From Paenibacillus alkalitolerans (lineage in GTDB: Bacteria > Bacillota > Bacilli > Paenibacillales > YIM-B00363), in the NCBI RefSeq assembly GCF_016482785.1, contig NZ_JAEMXM010000012.1, positions 62,001-126,000 of the forward strand: DNA of 64,000 bases, in the 5' to 3' direction. This document shows positions 23,097 through 31,975 of the stretch, piece after piece. The translations under genes and the position numbers were made by a program. The notes under the pieces were generated by a model that saw nothing but the letters and a program-made list of their open reading frames with translations, was not told the origin of the DNA and made no database searches. The stretch's first letter is position 1. Every line of letters begins with the position of its first letter.

Positions 23097-23900
23097 TCAA
23101 CCTCCTTGAATCACGACGCGTTGGAGCGCTTTACGCAGCAATTGCATGCCCATGACCATCAGAGCGGCCAACCACGACAGCTGCGAAAGAATACCCCGTA
23201 ACGCCTCATCCTGCGGAATTTGACCGGAATATACGCGAAACGGGAAGTCGGCCGTCCAATGGAACGGCAACACATAGGTGATCTGTTGCAGCCAAGAAGG
23301 CATCAGAGGAACCGGTATGATCATGCCCGCAAAAAACTCTCCAATAATTCCGATCATAAGAATCGAGCCGATCGGGGACATCGTCCAGAAGACGGATATG
23401 TAGATGAACATGGAGATCGCGACAAGCACCAGGAGACCGAGAAAAAGCGTGACGACAAACAATGCAAACGCCGCCGGCGTCGGCGGCATGCTCATACGAT
23501 AAGGTTCCGGCAGCAAGAAGATGACGATAATGAGCGGGAAACAGCGCAGAACGGCGCTGGACAGACGCTGAGCCAGGAGCTTGGCGTACCAGAACGGGTA
23601 AATGCCGCACGGCCTGCATAACTCATAGGCAATATTGCCGCTGATGATGAGCTGGAATATTTCATTGTCGCGAAACCAAAGCATAATAAAGGCGAGAAAT
23701 ATTTGCTGAAGCCATACGTAGGCGACCAGCTGCTCGAAGGACATAGGAGGCTGAGCCGTGCTTTGGCTGTAAAACGCCTCGAAAATCATAATAAATATGA
23801 ATCCGAAAAATAACTGTGTCGCGATCCCGGCCAAGGCGGCCGCCCGGTACTGCAGGCCATTGACGAAGCGCAGCTTCATAACGGACAGGTAAGCATTCAT
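23097..23900 (-). CDS. ABC-2 type exporter permease, subunit 1
   Basis: A 267-residue, six-helix permease homologous in layout to the next gene. It contains RFVNGLQYRAAALAGIATQLFFGFIF, IFQLIISGNIAYELCRPCGIYPFWYAKL and a later FFAGMIIPVPLMPSWLQQITYVLPF. That last segment, with 'PLMP.W' followed by an 'LPF' stretch, is typical of ABC-2 permeases. Its start overlaps the stop of the ATPase gene by four bases (ATGA), giving translational coupling. The two permeases probably form a heterodimer. Confidence 0.87.
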   Translation of the reverse strand: MNAYLSVMKLRFVNGLQYRAAALAGIATQLFFGFIFIMIFEAFYSQSTAQPPMSFEQLVAYVWLQQIFLAFIMLWFRDNEIFQLIISGNIAYELCRPCGIYPFWYAKLLAQRLSSAVLRCFPLIIVIFLLPEPYRMSMPPTPAAFALFVVTLFLGLLVLVAISMFIYISVFWTMSPIGSILMIGIIGEFFAGMIIPVPLMPSWLQQITYVLPFHWTADFPFRVYSGQIPQDEALRGILSQLSWLAALMVMGMQLLRKALQRVVIQGG

Positions 23901-24874
23901 ATTTGATGCTCCTTATATAATTTCACAATGATTTCTTCCACCGGAGTTGATTCAATCGTGACATCGACAAGCTCGACCTCCTCGGACAATCGGGAAATTA
24001 CGCCGGCAATCGGCACTTGCTCGGTGTCGACATTGAATACCGCCCGTTCAGGCGTCCAAGAAAGTGTTGTAGCGCCTTCAATTTCAACAGGCACTGCATG
24101 TTCGCGGTAATCGACCGTAATCGTGCGGTGCGTCCCGAATCTGCCCCGCAGCTCCTTCAGCGTTCCGTCATAGAGCAGTGTCCCTTTACCGATCATGAGA
24201 ATCCGGTCTGCCAGCGCCTCGATATCGTTCATGTCGTGCGTGGTCAGTATGACGGTAACACCTTTTTCCTTATTGATCTCCTTAATAAACTTCCGAACCG
24301 CGATTTTGCTGACGGCATCAAGTCCGATCGTCGGTTCGTCCAAAAATAACAGTTTTGGCCCATGCAGAAGGGAGGCGGCGATTTCGCAGCGCATCCTCTG
24401 GCCCAAGCTGAGTTGTCTGACGGGTGTTTGCAGCAGGTCCTCCAACGCCAATGCCCCCGAAAGCAGATCAAGGTTGGATTTATAAGCCGAAGCCGGGATC
24501 TTATAAATGTCGCGCAGCAATTCGAACGAGTCGATTACGGGTACGTCCCACCAAAGCTGTGATCGCTGACCGAACACGACCCCAATATTTTTAACGTACT
24601 TTGTTCTTTCTTCCCAAGGTGTGAATCCCATAATGGAGCATGATCCGCGATCCGGCACCAATATTCCGCTCATCACCTTAATCGTGGTTGATTTCCCGGC
24701 GCCGTTAGGACCGATGTATCCTGCAATCTCCCCCTCATTGATCGAAAACGAGATGTTTTGCAGCGCTTCGACAATCGCGTGTTCGCGAACAAACAATGCT
24801 TTTGCCGCTTGCCTGAACCCCGCCGTTCTCTTAGCCACTTTGAACGCCTTGCTAATGCCCTGAAGAGCGATCAT
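23897..24874 (-). CDS. ABC exporter ATP-binding protein (NatA/DrrA type)
   Basis: A 325-residue ATPase. Its Walker A is GPNGAGKST near residue 56, the signature is LSLGQRMRCEIAA and Walker B is LLFLDEPTIGLD; the H-loop is LTTHDMNDIE. The C-terminal 80 residues (RTITVDYREH....VDVTIESTPVEEIIVKL) form the accessory domain of this sub-family. The start at 24874 follows AAGGAGG. It is the first gene of a three-gene exporter operon with overlapping coding ends. The palindromic element at 24987-25009 upstream may be its operator. The substrate is unknown. Confidence 0.92.
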   Translation of the reverse strand: MIALQGISKAFKVAKRTAGFRQAAKALFVREHAIVEALQNISFSINEGEIAGYIGPNGAGKSTTIKVMSGILVPDRGSCSIMGFTPWEERTKYVKNIGVVFGQRSQLWWDVPVIDSFELLRDIYKIPASAYKSNLDLLSGALALEDLLQTPVRQLSLGQRMRCEIAASLLHGPKLLFLDEPTIGLDAVSKIAVRKFIKEINKEKGVTVILTTHDMNDIEALADRILMIGKGTLLYDGTLKELRGRFGTHRTITVDYREHAVPVEIEGATTLSWTPERAVFNVDTEQVPIAGVISRLSEEVELVDVTIESTPVEEIIVKLYKEHQI

Positions 24875-24986
24875 TTTTTTGAAAACCTCCTTATCCGTTT
24901 ACCCATAAAAGATTTAACCGGAATTTTCAAAAAAAGTATAGACTTATAATTACAGATGAGTTATACTACTATTATAGAGGTTGAGG

Positions 24987-25013
24987 ATACACTAATTTTA
25001 GTAGTGTATTTTT
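24987..25013. promoter_or_regulatory. Palindromic element upstream of the exporter operon
   Basis: ATACACTA (24987-24994) and TAGTGTAT (25002-25009) are exact inverted repeats around a seven-base loop, with TTTT after. On the plus strand this could be a weak terminator. Relative to the minus-strand exporter it lies about 115 bp upstream of the start, where a repressor operator could sit. The choice is open. Confidence 0.4.
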
Positions 25014-25049
25014 AAAAAACATTTGACAGACGACATTTGAAGTTATAAT

Positions 25050-25147
25050 ATAGTGATTGTCGACTTTCGAAATTTTGAGATGAATATTTTAACATTGACG
25101 TTTACATAAACAGGTTGCCAATGATAAGTCATGGCGACCTGTTTTTT
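25050..25147 (+). ncRNA. Candidate small RNA or leader before the kinase-like gene
   Basis: A promoter-like TTGACA (25023-25028) and TATAAT (25044-25049, 15-base spacing) precede a non-coding stretch. It ends in a strong terminator: ACAGGTTGCC (25110-25119) pairs with GGCGACCTGT (25133-25142), with a T-run to 25147. The predicted transcript is about 90 nt and contains no frame with a ribosome binding site. It may be a stand-alone small RNA or an attenuated leader of the gene at 25230. No known family was recognised. The promoter spacing is shorter than ideal. Confidence 0.45.
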
Positions 25148-25229
25148 CTTTGGAGGTTGATCATAACGTATTGGGAGAATATACTCGATTATAACCACGA
25201 CTCAGCAGCGGAGAGAGGGGCACTTAAGT

Positions 25230-25907
25230 ATGAACTCGGATTGGACCAAGGCGGATGAGCCGCTCCGCTCCATTACGGTAACCGGAAACGAACGGAATGA
25301 ACCGGTGATGATTTCCGGCTTTTCGGAAGGTCTTCGCTGCATCGGAATCGGGACGGATGCGGCCGTATTCACATATGATCGAACGCCGGGATATGCATAT
25401 AAAGTTTACTCGGATCTTGCGCTGGAGAAGAAGGAGACCGAGAGGAGCGTATATGAACGGCTTGAGGGGATTCCTTATTTTCCGACGTATTATGGGAGCG
25501 GCTCGAACTATTTGGTGCTGAGCTATGAACAGGGAGTCACTCTGTTGGACTGCTTGCTGCAGGGCATTCCGGTTCCGGAGCAGGTCATTGACGATGTGGA
25601 AGAAGCGAGAGCGCTAGTACGCAGCCGCGGACTGAATCCGCGGGACATTCATCTGAAGAATGTACTCATGCAGAACGGACGAGCCAAAGTGTTGGACGTA
25701 TCGGAATATGCCAAGGAGGGGAACGACAAACGTTGGGAGCATTTGGTTTGGGCGTACCGCAGCTTCTATCCGGGCGTTGAAGGCAAGAAAATCCCCGCCT
25801 GGGTGCTGGATGCGGTCAAAAATGCGTACGTCAGATTAGATCAAGCAAGTGTAAGCCTTGACGAGTTTGCGCAGCGTATCAGCCAGCTGTTCTCCAAGTT
25901 CCTGTAA
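25230..25907 (+). CDS. Small eukaryotic-like protein kinase (YrzF/YbdM-like)
   Basis: A 225-residue protein with a minimal protein-kinase fold. It has a Gly-rich loop GIGTDAAVF (residues 39-47), the ATP-anchoring Lys in AYKVY (K58), a catalytic loop NPRDIHLKNVL (D139, N144) and a metal-binding Asp in VLDVSEY (D156). The family's HRD is changed to PRD, as in several Bacillota relatives. The C-lobe is short, so this resembles the small B. subtilis YrzF/YbdM kinases rather than PASTA kinases. No membrane helix is present. The ATG at 25230 follows GAGAGAGGGG. Its target is unknown. Confidence 0.82.
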   Translation: MNSDWTKADEPLRSITVTGNERNEPVMISGFSEGLRCIGIGTDAAVFTYDRTPGYAYKVYSDLALEKKETERSVYERLEGIPYFPTYYGSGSNYLVLSYEQGVTLLDCLLQGIPVPEQVIDDVEEARALVRSRGLNPRDIHLKNVLMQNGRAKVLDVSEYAKEGNDKRWEHLVWAYRSFYPGVEGKKIPAWVLDAVKNAYVRLDQASVSLDEFAQRISQLFSKFL

Positions 25908-26031
25908 GATGGCTAAGTTAGACTATTTGTTTTCGATTTTGTGGCCTGCACAATGAAATCTATTTGTCGGACCCGCGCAAGATTGCAGCTTCATCGTTGA
26001 AGACGATTCTTCGTTATCCTGTAATAAGCAT

Positions 26032-27762
26032 TTAGGAAACGGCTTGTTCCTTATTCTCTTCTTTAAGCACCAAAGAACGGTAGATGGAATCGTTGCGCAG
26101 CAGCTCCTCGTGAGTGCCTTGTTCCGCAACGGTTCCGCCGTCTATGACAAATATGTGATTCGCGTTGCGAATGGTGGACAACCGGTGGGCGATCACGATC
26201 GTCATGCGGCCTTCGCGCAGCAAGTCCAAATTTATCTGCACCTGCCGCTCCGTCTCCAAATCGAGAGATGAAGTCGCTTCGTCGAGGATCAAAATTTCCG
26301 TGTCCCTAAGTACCGCGCGGGCTAACGCCAAGCGCTGGCGCTGGCCGCCGGACAGCGTGACGCCCCGCTCGCCGATAACCGTATCGTAACCGTTCGGAAG
26401 CCCGGCTATGAAGTCGTGTATCATCATAGCCCGGCATATCTCGATCAGTCTCTCTTCCGATATGTGTTCATGACCGAGCAGCAAGTTCGTCCGGATCGTG
26501 TCCGGAAACAAATACGGTTCTTGGAAGACAATCGTGACCTTGCTCATCCAATCCGGGCGCTTCAGTTCCTGAATTCGTATACCGTTCGCGGCAATCGTAC
26601 CTTGAATCGGATCGAAAAATCTTGCCAGCAAGCTCGCTATCGTCGATTTCCCGCTTCCGCTGGAGCCGACGAACGCGATCTTCTGTCCCGCTTCCATGGT
26701 CAAGCTGATTCCTTTCAGCACCTGCTGTGTCCCGGCCCCGTACCGGAAACAAACCGAGTCGAATCGAATGAAGCGAATCGGCTCCGATAATTTTTTCGTG
26801 CCTTCCGGAATCGTGTCGCCTTCTATTACTTTTCTAATGCGTTCTATCGATGCGGCCTTCCCCGACAATTCCATTACAAAATGGTACAGCCCGTTGAACG
26901 AATCCATCATTCGCGTCGTGAACTGCACCGAAATGACAAACATACCGAGGGACAACTCATCATTCATAACAAGAATTCCTCCATATAGAAGGACGAACAG
27001 CAGGGAACCCCATTTCAACGGGTCGCTAAGCAGCAATTGTTTGTTGATCAGCTTGCCTTCCGCCATGATGCTGTTGAAGAACGAAGCGAAATATTTCCGG
27101 TAAATGTTCGATTCCCACTCTTGCCGGTGAAATGCGATTACTTCACGAGTCGAAGAGACGCCTTCCTCCAGATGAACGAGCAGTGCGGAGCGTGTTTTGT
27201 TTACTTCCGCGGACGCTTTCTTGCGCGCCGCGCCGAAACGCTTGCCTAATGCAATGTACAATGCGACAAAGACAAGCATCGCTCCCAGCATGTACGGGCT
27301 GGCCGCTGCCATTACGCCGGCTATAACCAGGGCGGTCACAAGCTGCTGCGCGAGCCGAGGCAGATCGCTGCCGCCGGCGTTCGCGCATGTTTGCAAATCG
27401 TTGGTAAAGTGATACACGTAATCGGCGGTTCTCTCCTTCTGGATCGTGCCGGTCGGGACTCGAAACATATGCCGCATTAATTCGCTGCCCATGGAAAGGC
27501 GGAGCTTCGCCACCGCATGATGAATTGCGTGCGGACCGAACGTGAACAACAGCGAGTAAACGAGGTAGGCGGCGGATATTTGAATCAACACAGGCCAAAA
27601 CCGTTCCGTCTTCCCGGCGACGAACACGTCGTCGATCATCGATTGCTGCAACGCGACGGACGCCAAGCTGGAAAGAGCCTCCAAAGCCATCAATACTACA
27701 GCGAATAACAACAAACCTTTCACCCTGCGGACATGCGACCATAACCACTTCACATTAGCCAT
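26032..27762 (-). CDS. ABC exporter half-transporter (fused membrane and ATPase domains)
   Basis: A 576-residue exporter subunit. It has six membrane helices in the first 310 residues and an ATPase domain with GSSGSGKST (Walker A), LSGGQRQRLALARA (signature), ILILDEATSSLD (Walker B) and AHRLSTI (H-loop). It overlaps the preceding gene's end by eight bases and pairs with it, as in BmrCD/YheIH-type heterodimeric multidrug exporters. The chosen ATG at 27762 has AGGAGG 12 bases upstream; a TTG at 27774 would touch that site. Its partner subunit carries an in-frame stop codon, so the exporter may be inactive or this half may work alone. Confidence 0.87.
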   Translation of the reverse strand: MANVKWLWSHVRRVKGLLLFAVVLMALEALSSLASVALQQSMIDDVFVAGKTERFWPVLIQISAAYLVYSLLFTFGPHAIHHAVAKLRLSMGSELMRHMFRVPTGTIQKERTADYVYHFTNDLQTCANAGGSDLPRLAQQLVTALVIAGVMAAASPYMLGAMLVFVALYIALGKRFGAARKKASAEVNKTRSALLVHLEEGVSSTREVIAFHRQEWESNIYRKYFASFFNSIMAEGKLINKQLLLSDPLKWGSLLFVLLYGGILVMNDELSLGMFVISVQFTTRMMDSFNGLYHFVMELSGKAASIERIRKVIEGDTIPEGTKKLSEPIRFIRFDSVCFRYGAGTQQVLKGISLTMEAGQKIAFVGSSGSGKSTIASLLARFFDPIQGTIAANGIRIQELKRPDWMSKVTIVFQEPYLFPDTIRTNLLLGHEHISEERLIEICRAMMIHDFIAGLPNGYDTVIGERGVTLSGGQRQRLALARAVLRDTEILILDEATSSLDLETERQVQINLDLLREGRMTIVIAHRLSTIRNANHIFVIDGGTVAEQGTHEELLRNDSIYRSLVLKEENKEQAVS

Positions 27763-29560
27763 GGAGAACTTCAACCTCCTCTTGACGGCGGGAACCTTTT
27801 GACAATTGATAAAATGCTCCCCGCAGCCCGATCAACTCGCCATACGTCCCCATCTCCACCGCGCGGCCGTCTTCCATCACCACAATGCGGTCGAAATCCA
27901 TAATCGTGGATAAACGGTGCGCCACCGCAATTACGGTTCTTCCTTCGAGCAAGGTGTCGAAAGCCTTCTGCACCTCGGCTTCGCTTGTGTTGTCCAATGC
28001 GGATGTAGCCTCGTCAAGAAGGATGATCGCCGGATTCTGAATGAACATCCGGGCGATCGCTATGCGCTGCTTTTGTCCTCCCGACAATTTGACGCCCCTT
28101 TCGCCGACAAGCGTATCGTAGCCTTCCGGCAGGCCGGAAATAAAATCGTGGGCGAACGCCGATTTTGCCGCCATGATCACCTCTTCTTCGGTGGCGTCCG
28201 GTTTGCCGAAGCGGATATTCTCTTTCACGGAGGAACCGAAAATATAAGTCTCTTGGAATACGTAACCGAGCGTGCCGCGAAGCGAGGCGAACGACAATGA
28301 CCGGATCGGGATGCCGTCAATTGCGACCGATCCTTCGACCGGGTCGTAGAATCTTCCGATCAATTTCAGTACGGTCGATTTGCCGTTGCCGCTCGTTCCG
28401 ACAAGGGCGATCTTCTCCCCTGGAGCGACATTGAGATTGAATCCGCGAAGCACCGGCTGCCCGGGATGGTAGTCGAACGAGACATTCTCGAATTGTATCT
28501 CTCCCCTCACTTCAGTCAGGTGTTGAGGATGCGCCGCTTCTTCCACCTGGGGGCGCTGCCGTATGAACCGATACAATCGTTCCGCTTGGTACATCAGCAC
28601 TTTCTGCTCGGTTACGTTCGTAACGACAATGGTCAAACGGTGCATGGCGGAGAAATAATACATCAAGAACGATACGAATTCGCCTATGGAAAGATCGTTT
28701 CTCCGCAGCAAATAGTAACCGTAAATGAAGATCGCGACGCCGCCGATGTTATAAGTGATTCTGCGGTTGGTCCCTCTCCAGTATGCGTACCAATACGTCT
28801 TGATCATGCTGGCGTTAAACTTCTTAACTTTATCGATATACCGGTTCAAATCCCATGGCTCGGCGGAGAAGGCGCGAAGCTCCGATAGTGCGGATATGCT
28901 TTCGTACGCTTTCTGATTTTCGGCGACCCGGTCGTCGGACATGATTTTCCCTGTGATCGACGCTTTGCGCTCCAAGTAAGGGCCAAATATGTAGTACAGC
29001 AAGAAGCAGGGCAGCACAATAAGCGACAATTGAGGACTTGTGGAAATCATGAGCGAGATGGAGATGACGGAGAATATGACACCGTCGATGAACCACGGAA
29101 AGTGATGCCTGTACAAATTTTGCAATGCGCCTACTTCCGTGTTCAGAAACGAGAGGGTTTGTCCGACGGGATGCTGCTCGTAATACGCAAAACCTAACTT
29201 TCGCAAATGCCGAAAGACGGAATATTATACGTCTCTCGCCGTTTTCTCCTGAAGATGGCGGCGGATCAGATTTTGCAGCATGCTCGCCGCAAGCACGAGT
29301 CCGATCACACCGAGCAGCGCGAAGATGAGTTGATAAAACAGATTGCGGTTTTCATGCGGAATGACGACGTCGATAAACAATTGGATGAATTTCGGAACGA
29401 GCAGTTCCGCGGCGGATAGAACGGAAGTCGTTGCAACAAGGAGAAGCAGCATACCAAGATACGGTTTGAGATACGATAGAGACCAGAGATACACTTTCCA
29501 CAGAGGAATTCTCTGGTCGGAGGAATCGCTGTCCGGTTGACTCTTAGGCGGTTGGTGCAA
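27755..29560 (-). pseudogene. ABC exporter half-transporter interrupted by an in-frame TAA
   Basis: Read from a TTG start at 29560 (GGGGTGA upstream), the frame encodes a full-length exporter subunit of 601 codons. The first 111 residues include LWKVYLWSLSYLKPYLGMLL and end at EKTARDV. A TAA at 29225-29227 follows, and the same frame then continues with YSVFRHLRKLGFAYYEQHPV through GTSGNGKST and LSGGQKQRIAIARMF to the end at 27755. No base is gained or lost, so a single codon change made the stop. No ribosome binding site lies near the downstream TTG at 29206, so re-initiation is unlikely. It may be a recent nonsense mutation or a sequencing error. Confidence 0.8.
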
Positions 29561-29659
29561 TCACGTCACCCCTTCCAAAGGATAACGTCCATTTTATGGA
29601 TGTTGCACAGCGCTGTCAATAGTTATTAATAATACATTCTATGGGAATATGGGATATGA

Positions 29660-29848
29660 GTGTCTATTATACTGTGGAGGGCAACCGCAATTGCCCTCGT
29701 TTTATGTACAGCCGCTCTGTTGACATTTTTGGGAGTGCTCAAGATTTTGATCGCACCTTGGTTATACTACCTCATTGTCGCATGTTACGGTATTGTAGTA
29801 ATATGGCTGACTGAAATAGCGAAACGGTCGCTGCATCGGGTGAGATAA
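29660..29848 (+). CDS. Small two-helix membrane protein (62 residues)
   Basis: A short frame starting at GTG 29660 encodes two hydrophobic helices (ATAIALVLCTAALLTFLGVL and APWLYYLIVACYGIVVIWLT) and a basic tail KRSLHRVR. The composition is that of a real small membrane protein. The ribosome binding site is weak (TGGGATATGA), so the start is uncertain. It lies between the divergent ABC exporter and the isochorismatase-like gene. Function is not recognised. Confidence 0.5.
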   Translation: MSIILWRATAIALVLCTAALLTFLGVLKILIAPWLYYLIVACYGIVVIWLTEIAKRSLHRVR

Positions 29849-29944
29849 GAAGTGATACTCGTAAAAAAACTATTGACAATAGAACGTATGTTCCGTATCT
29901 TCGAGAGAGAGTGCAAATAATACGAGGAAAAGGATGAATCGAAC

Positions 29945-30475
29945 ATGAACTTCGATACGGCTTTGCTGGTCATTGATGTGCAGGTCGGGATGTTTCCGAA
30001 AGACGATCCCGTGTATGCGGGAGATGTACTGCTGGAACGGATTGGAGGACTGATTGCAAAAGCCCGGTCCAAAGCCGTTCCCATAGTGTATGTTCAGCAC
30101 AACGAAGGCGAAGGGGAACCTTTGCAAACAAACACTCCTGCGTGGAATATACACCCTGCCATCGCTCCGGGTAATACGGACATCATCATTCAGAAGCATA
30201 CGCCGGACTCTTTCCATGAAACGAACCTTCAGAACGAATTGACGGCCAAAGGTATTAAAAAGCTTGTTTTGACAGGCATTCAGACGGACCTCTGTGTGAA
30301 TGCGACTGCACGTCGTGCAAGCGAGTTGGGATACGATGTTACCGTGGCGAAAGACGCGCACAGCACGTGGAGCCAACGAAACGTCGGCGCGCAGCAAATT
30401 ATAGACCGACATAATGACCAATTTCGGGAGTTTGCGAGCGTGATAGAGTCGGAGAACATAAAGTTTTCTCAATAA
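29945..30475 (+). CDS. Isochorismatase-family cysteine hydrolase
   Basis: A 176-residue enzyme with the family's catalytic triad in place: Asp11 in LLVIDVQ, Lys84 in IIIQKHTPDSF and Cys117 in TGIQTDLCVNATA, followed by the A-R-x-A-x-x-L-G-Y segment. Relatives hydrolyse nicotinamide, N-carbamoyl compounds or other small amides. The substrate cannot be chosen from sequence. The length is normal for the small branch of the family. The start at 29945 has AGGAAAAGGATG upstream. It ends two bases before the convergent DUF6526 gene. Confidence 0.9.
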   Translation: MNFDTALLVIDVQVGMFPKDDPVYAGDVLLERIGGLIAKARSKAVPIVYVQHNEGEGEPLQTNTPAWNIHPAIAPGNTDIIIQKHTPDSFHETNLQNELTAKGIKKLVLTGIQTDLCVNATARRASELGYDVTVAKDAHSTWSQRNVGAQQIIDRHNDQFREFASVIESENIKFSQ

Positions 30476-30476
30476 G

Positions 30477-30914
30477 TTAAATTCGATTGTAATCTCCGTT
30501 CCACTCTTTGATTGCTCGCTTAATTTGTTCGCTTGTGAGGTTCTCTTTCACGGCTTGTTTGCTCAATTCCGGGAACTCCGCATCGCTTGCGAAACGAAGC
30601 CCGACGATTTGTTTCAACGTTAAGCGCGGATCAAGAAGCTGTCCGGTCAATACATAATGCCTGAGCTGCTGTTCGGCGCGAATGACCCGATCCTGCACCC
30701 TCAGAGGATATACCCGAACTAATAATACCGCTAAAACTAGAACAATGCTCATCAATAAACTCAGAATGGAAAGCCAGATATTTTCCCCCGATTGCACGGC
30801 ACCGAACACCATGATGATCGTTCCCACCAAGACTATAAAGCTGAGCGGCGCCATTACGAAGTGAAACTTCGGATCAAACTTGCGGTGATTGTTATAATTT
30901 TGACCTTGCAACAT
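30477..30914 (-). CDS. DUF6526-like membrane protein
   Basis: A 145-residue protein with an N-terminal QNYNNHRKFDPKFHFV motif, two membrane helices (FVMAPLSFIVLVGTIIMVFG and IWLSILSLLMSIVLVLAVLLV) and a cytoplasmic helical C-terminus ending WNGDYNRI. The QNY-NH motif and RVYPLRVQDRVIRAEQ segment match a conserved family of unknown function, recalled as DUF6526. The ATG at 30914 has AGAAGGG seven bases upstream; a GTG at 30920 is too close. It is convergent with the isochorismatase-like gene. Confidence 0.8.
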   Translation of the reverse strand: MLQGQNYNNHRKFDPKFHFVMAPLSFIVLVGTIIMVFGAVQSGENIWLSILSLLMSIVLVLAVLLVRVYPLRVQDRVIRAEQQLRHYVLTGQLLDPRLTLKQIVGLRFASDAEFPELSKQAVKENLTSEQIKRAIKEWNGDYNRI

Positions 30915-31102
30915 CTTCACGCCCTTCTAATTGATAATTGGTAAACTTGCCCAATCGGCTTTCGAATCTATTATATTTTATTTGAATACTTATGTAGTAC
31001 TAAAATATCGTAAAGTTTTGCGACTTTTCGGGCTCGCAAGGGAGTCGAAGGCCGATCGTAAAGATCCGGCCTTTTTTCGGCATCACGAAACAAACGAAAA
31101 TG

Positions 31103-31121
31103 AACACAATTGTGTTATAAT
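31103..31121 (+). promoter_or_regulatory. Palindromic operator overlapping the -10 of the DeoR/sugar operon
   Basis: AACACAATTGTGTT (31103-31116) is a perfect 14-base palindrome that shares its last T with a consensus -10 TATAAT (31116-31121). Any protein bound there would block RNA polymerase. It lies 64 nt before the DeoR regulator start, so autoregulation is likely. No good -35 box is seen, which would suit a promoter needing an activator or an extended -10. Confidence 0.6.
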
Positions 31122-31184
31122 CATACAAACCGCATAACAGTTTCGATGTTACCATGCAAACATGTCCCGTTAGAGGAGTTACAT

Positions 31185-31961
31185 ATGTTCGCGATCGAGA
31201 GACTGAATAAAATTAAAGAATTGCTATATAGGGAGAAGCGGGTGGACGTCTTCGAGCTCAGCGAGCTGTTTTCCGTAACGGAGGCAACGATCCGCCGAGA
31301 CTTGGACAAGCTGGAACAGACGGGCATCCTGGTTAAGATTTACGGCGGCGCCGTGCTTAAAGAGGATGCGGCAACCGCTTTGCATCCGCTTATACCCGAC
31401 GCCGACGACGCGGTCAGCGAGGAGAAAAGAATGATCGGAAAAATCGCCGCACAGATGATTGAGAACGGCGATGCGATCTACCTTTCTCCGGGAACGACCT
31501 GCTTGGAAATTGCGCGAAATATTAAGGACAAGAAGATCACGGTGGTCACTAATGACTTGCTGATCGGGTTAGCTTTGAAGGATATCGCGGGAATCAAGGT
31601 CATTATGACCGGCGGGGATATTATACATGCTTCAACTACTCTTGTAGGGGGATTTACATTACAAACGCTTAACGGGATTTATATCAACAAATCTTTCGTA
31701 AGCGTTAAAGCGGTACATTTGAGTGCCGGCTATACCCTTAACAGCTATGAAGAAGTGATGGTCATCGAGAGCGTCGGTAAAATATCCAACGAAATGATTG
31801 TTGTGGCGGATTACACGAAGTTCAACCATACCGGGTTCGCAAAGCTCGGCGATTTAACGATCGCCAAGAAAGTGATCACCAACAAACAAGTACCCTCGGA
31901 ATATAAAAAATATTATTTTGAACATGCGATAAAGCTTTACACGACTTTTGAGTTCGAGTGA
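31185..31961 (+). CDS. DeoR/GlpR-family transcriptional regulator of the sugar operon
   Basis: A 258-residue repressor. The N-terminal DeoR winged helix is RLNKIKELLYREKRVDVFELSELFSVTEATIRRDLDKLEQTGILVKIYGGAVL-like in layout (residues 5-58). It is followed by the sugar-phosphate-sensing domain with DAIYLSPGTTCLEIA and VVTNDLLIGLAL, then SFVSVKAVHLSAGYT and the final HTGFAKLGDL. The ATG at 31185 follows GAGGAG. The gene heads a cluster of sugar ABC genes and ends overlapping the frame of the first ATPase. A phosphorylated sugar from the same pathway, perhaps rhamnulose-1-phosphate, is the likely inducer, by analogy with DeoR-type RhaR regulators. Confidence 0.9.
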   Translation: MFAIERLNKIKELLYREKRVDVFELSELFSVTEATIRRDLDKLEQTGILVKIYGGAVLKEDAATALHPLIPDADDAVSEEKRMIGKIAAQMIENGDAIYLSPGTTCLEIARNIKDKKITVVTNDLLIGLALKDIAGIKVIMTGGDIIHASTTLVGGFTLQTLNGIYINKSFVSVKAVHLSAGYTLNSYEEVMVIESVGKISNEMIVVADYTKFNHTGFAKLGDLTIAKKVITNKQVPSEYKKYYFEHAIKLYTTFEFE

Positions 31962-31975
31962 AAAGAGGGAACCGG

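Noticed and set aside
29207-29560. Short ABC fragment as a separate real gene
   Set aside because: It is in the same frame as the downstream exporter domain and ends at a single stop codon, so it is better read as one interrupted gene.
31093-31098. -35 box for the DeoR promoter
   Set aside because: The bases at the right distance from TATAAT do not resemble TTGACA, so no -35 element is claimed.
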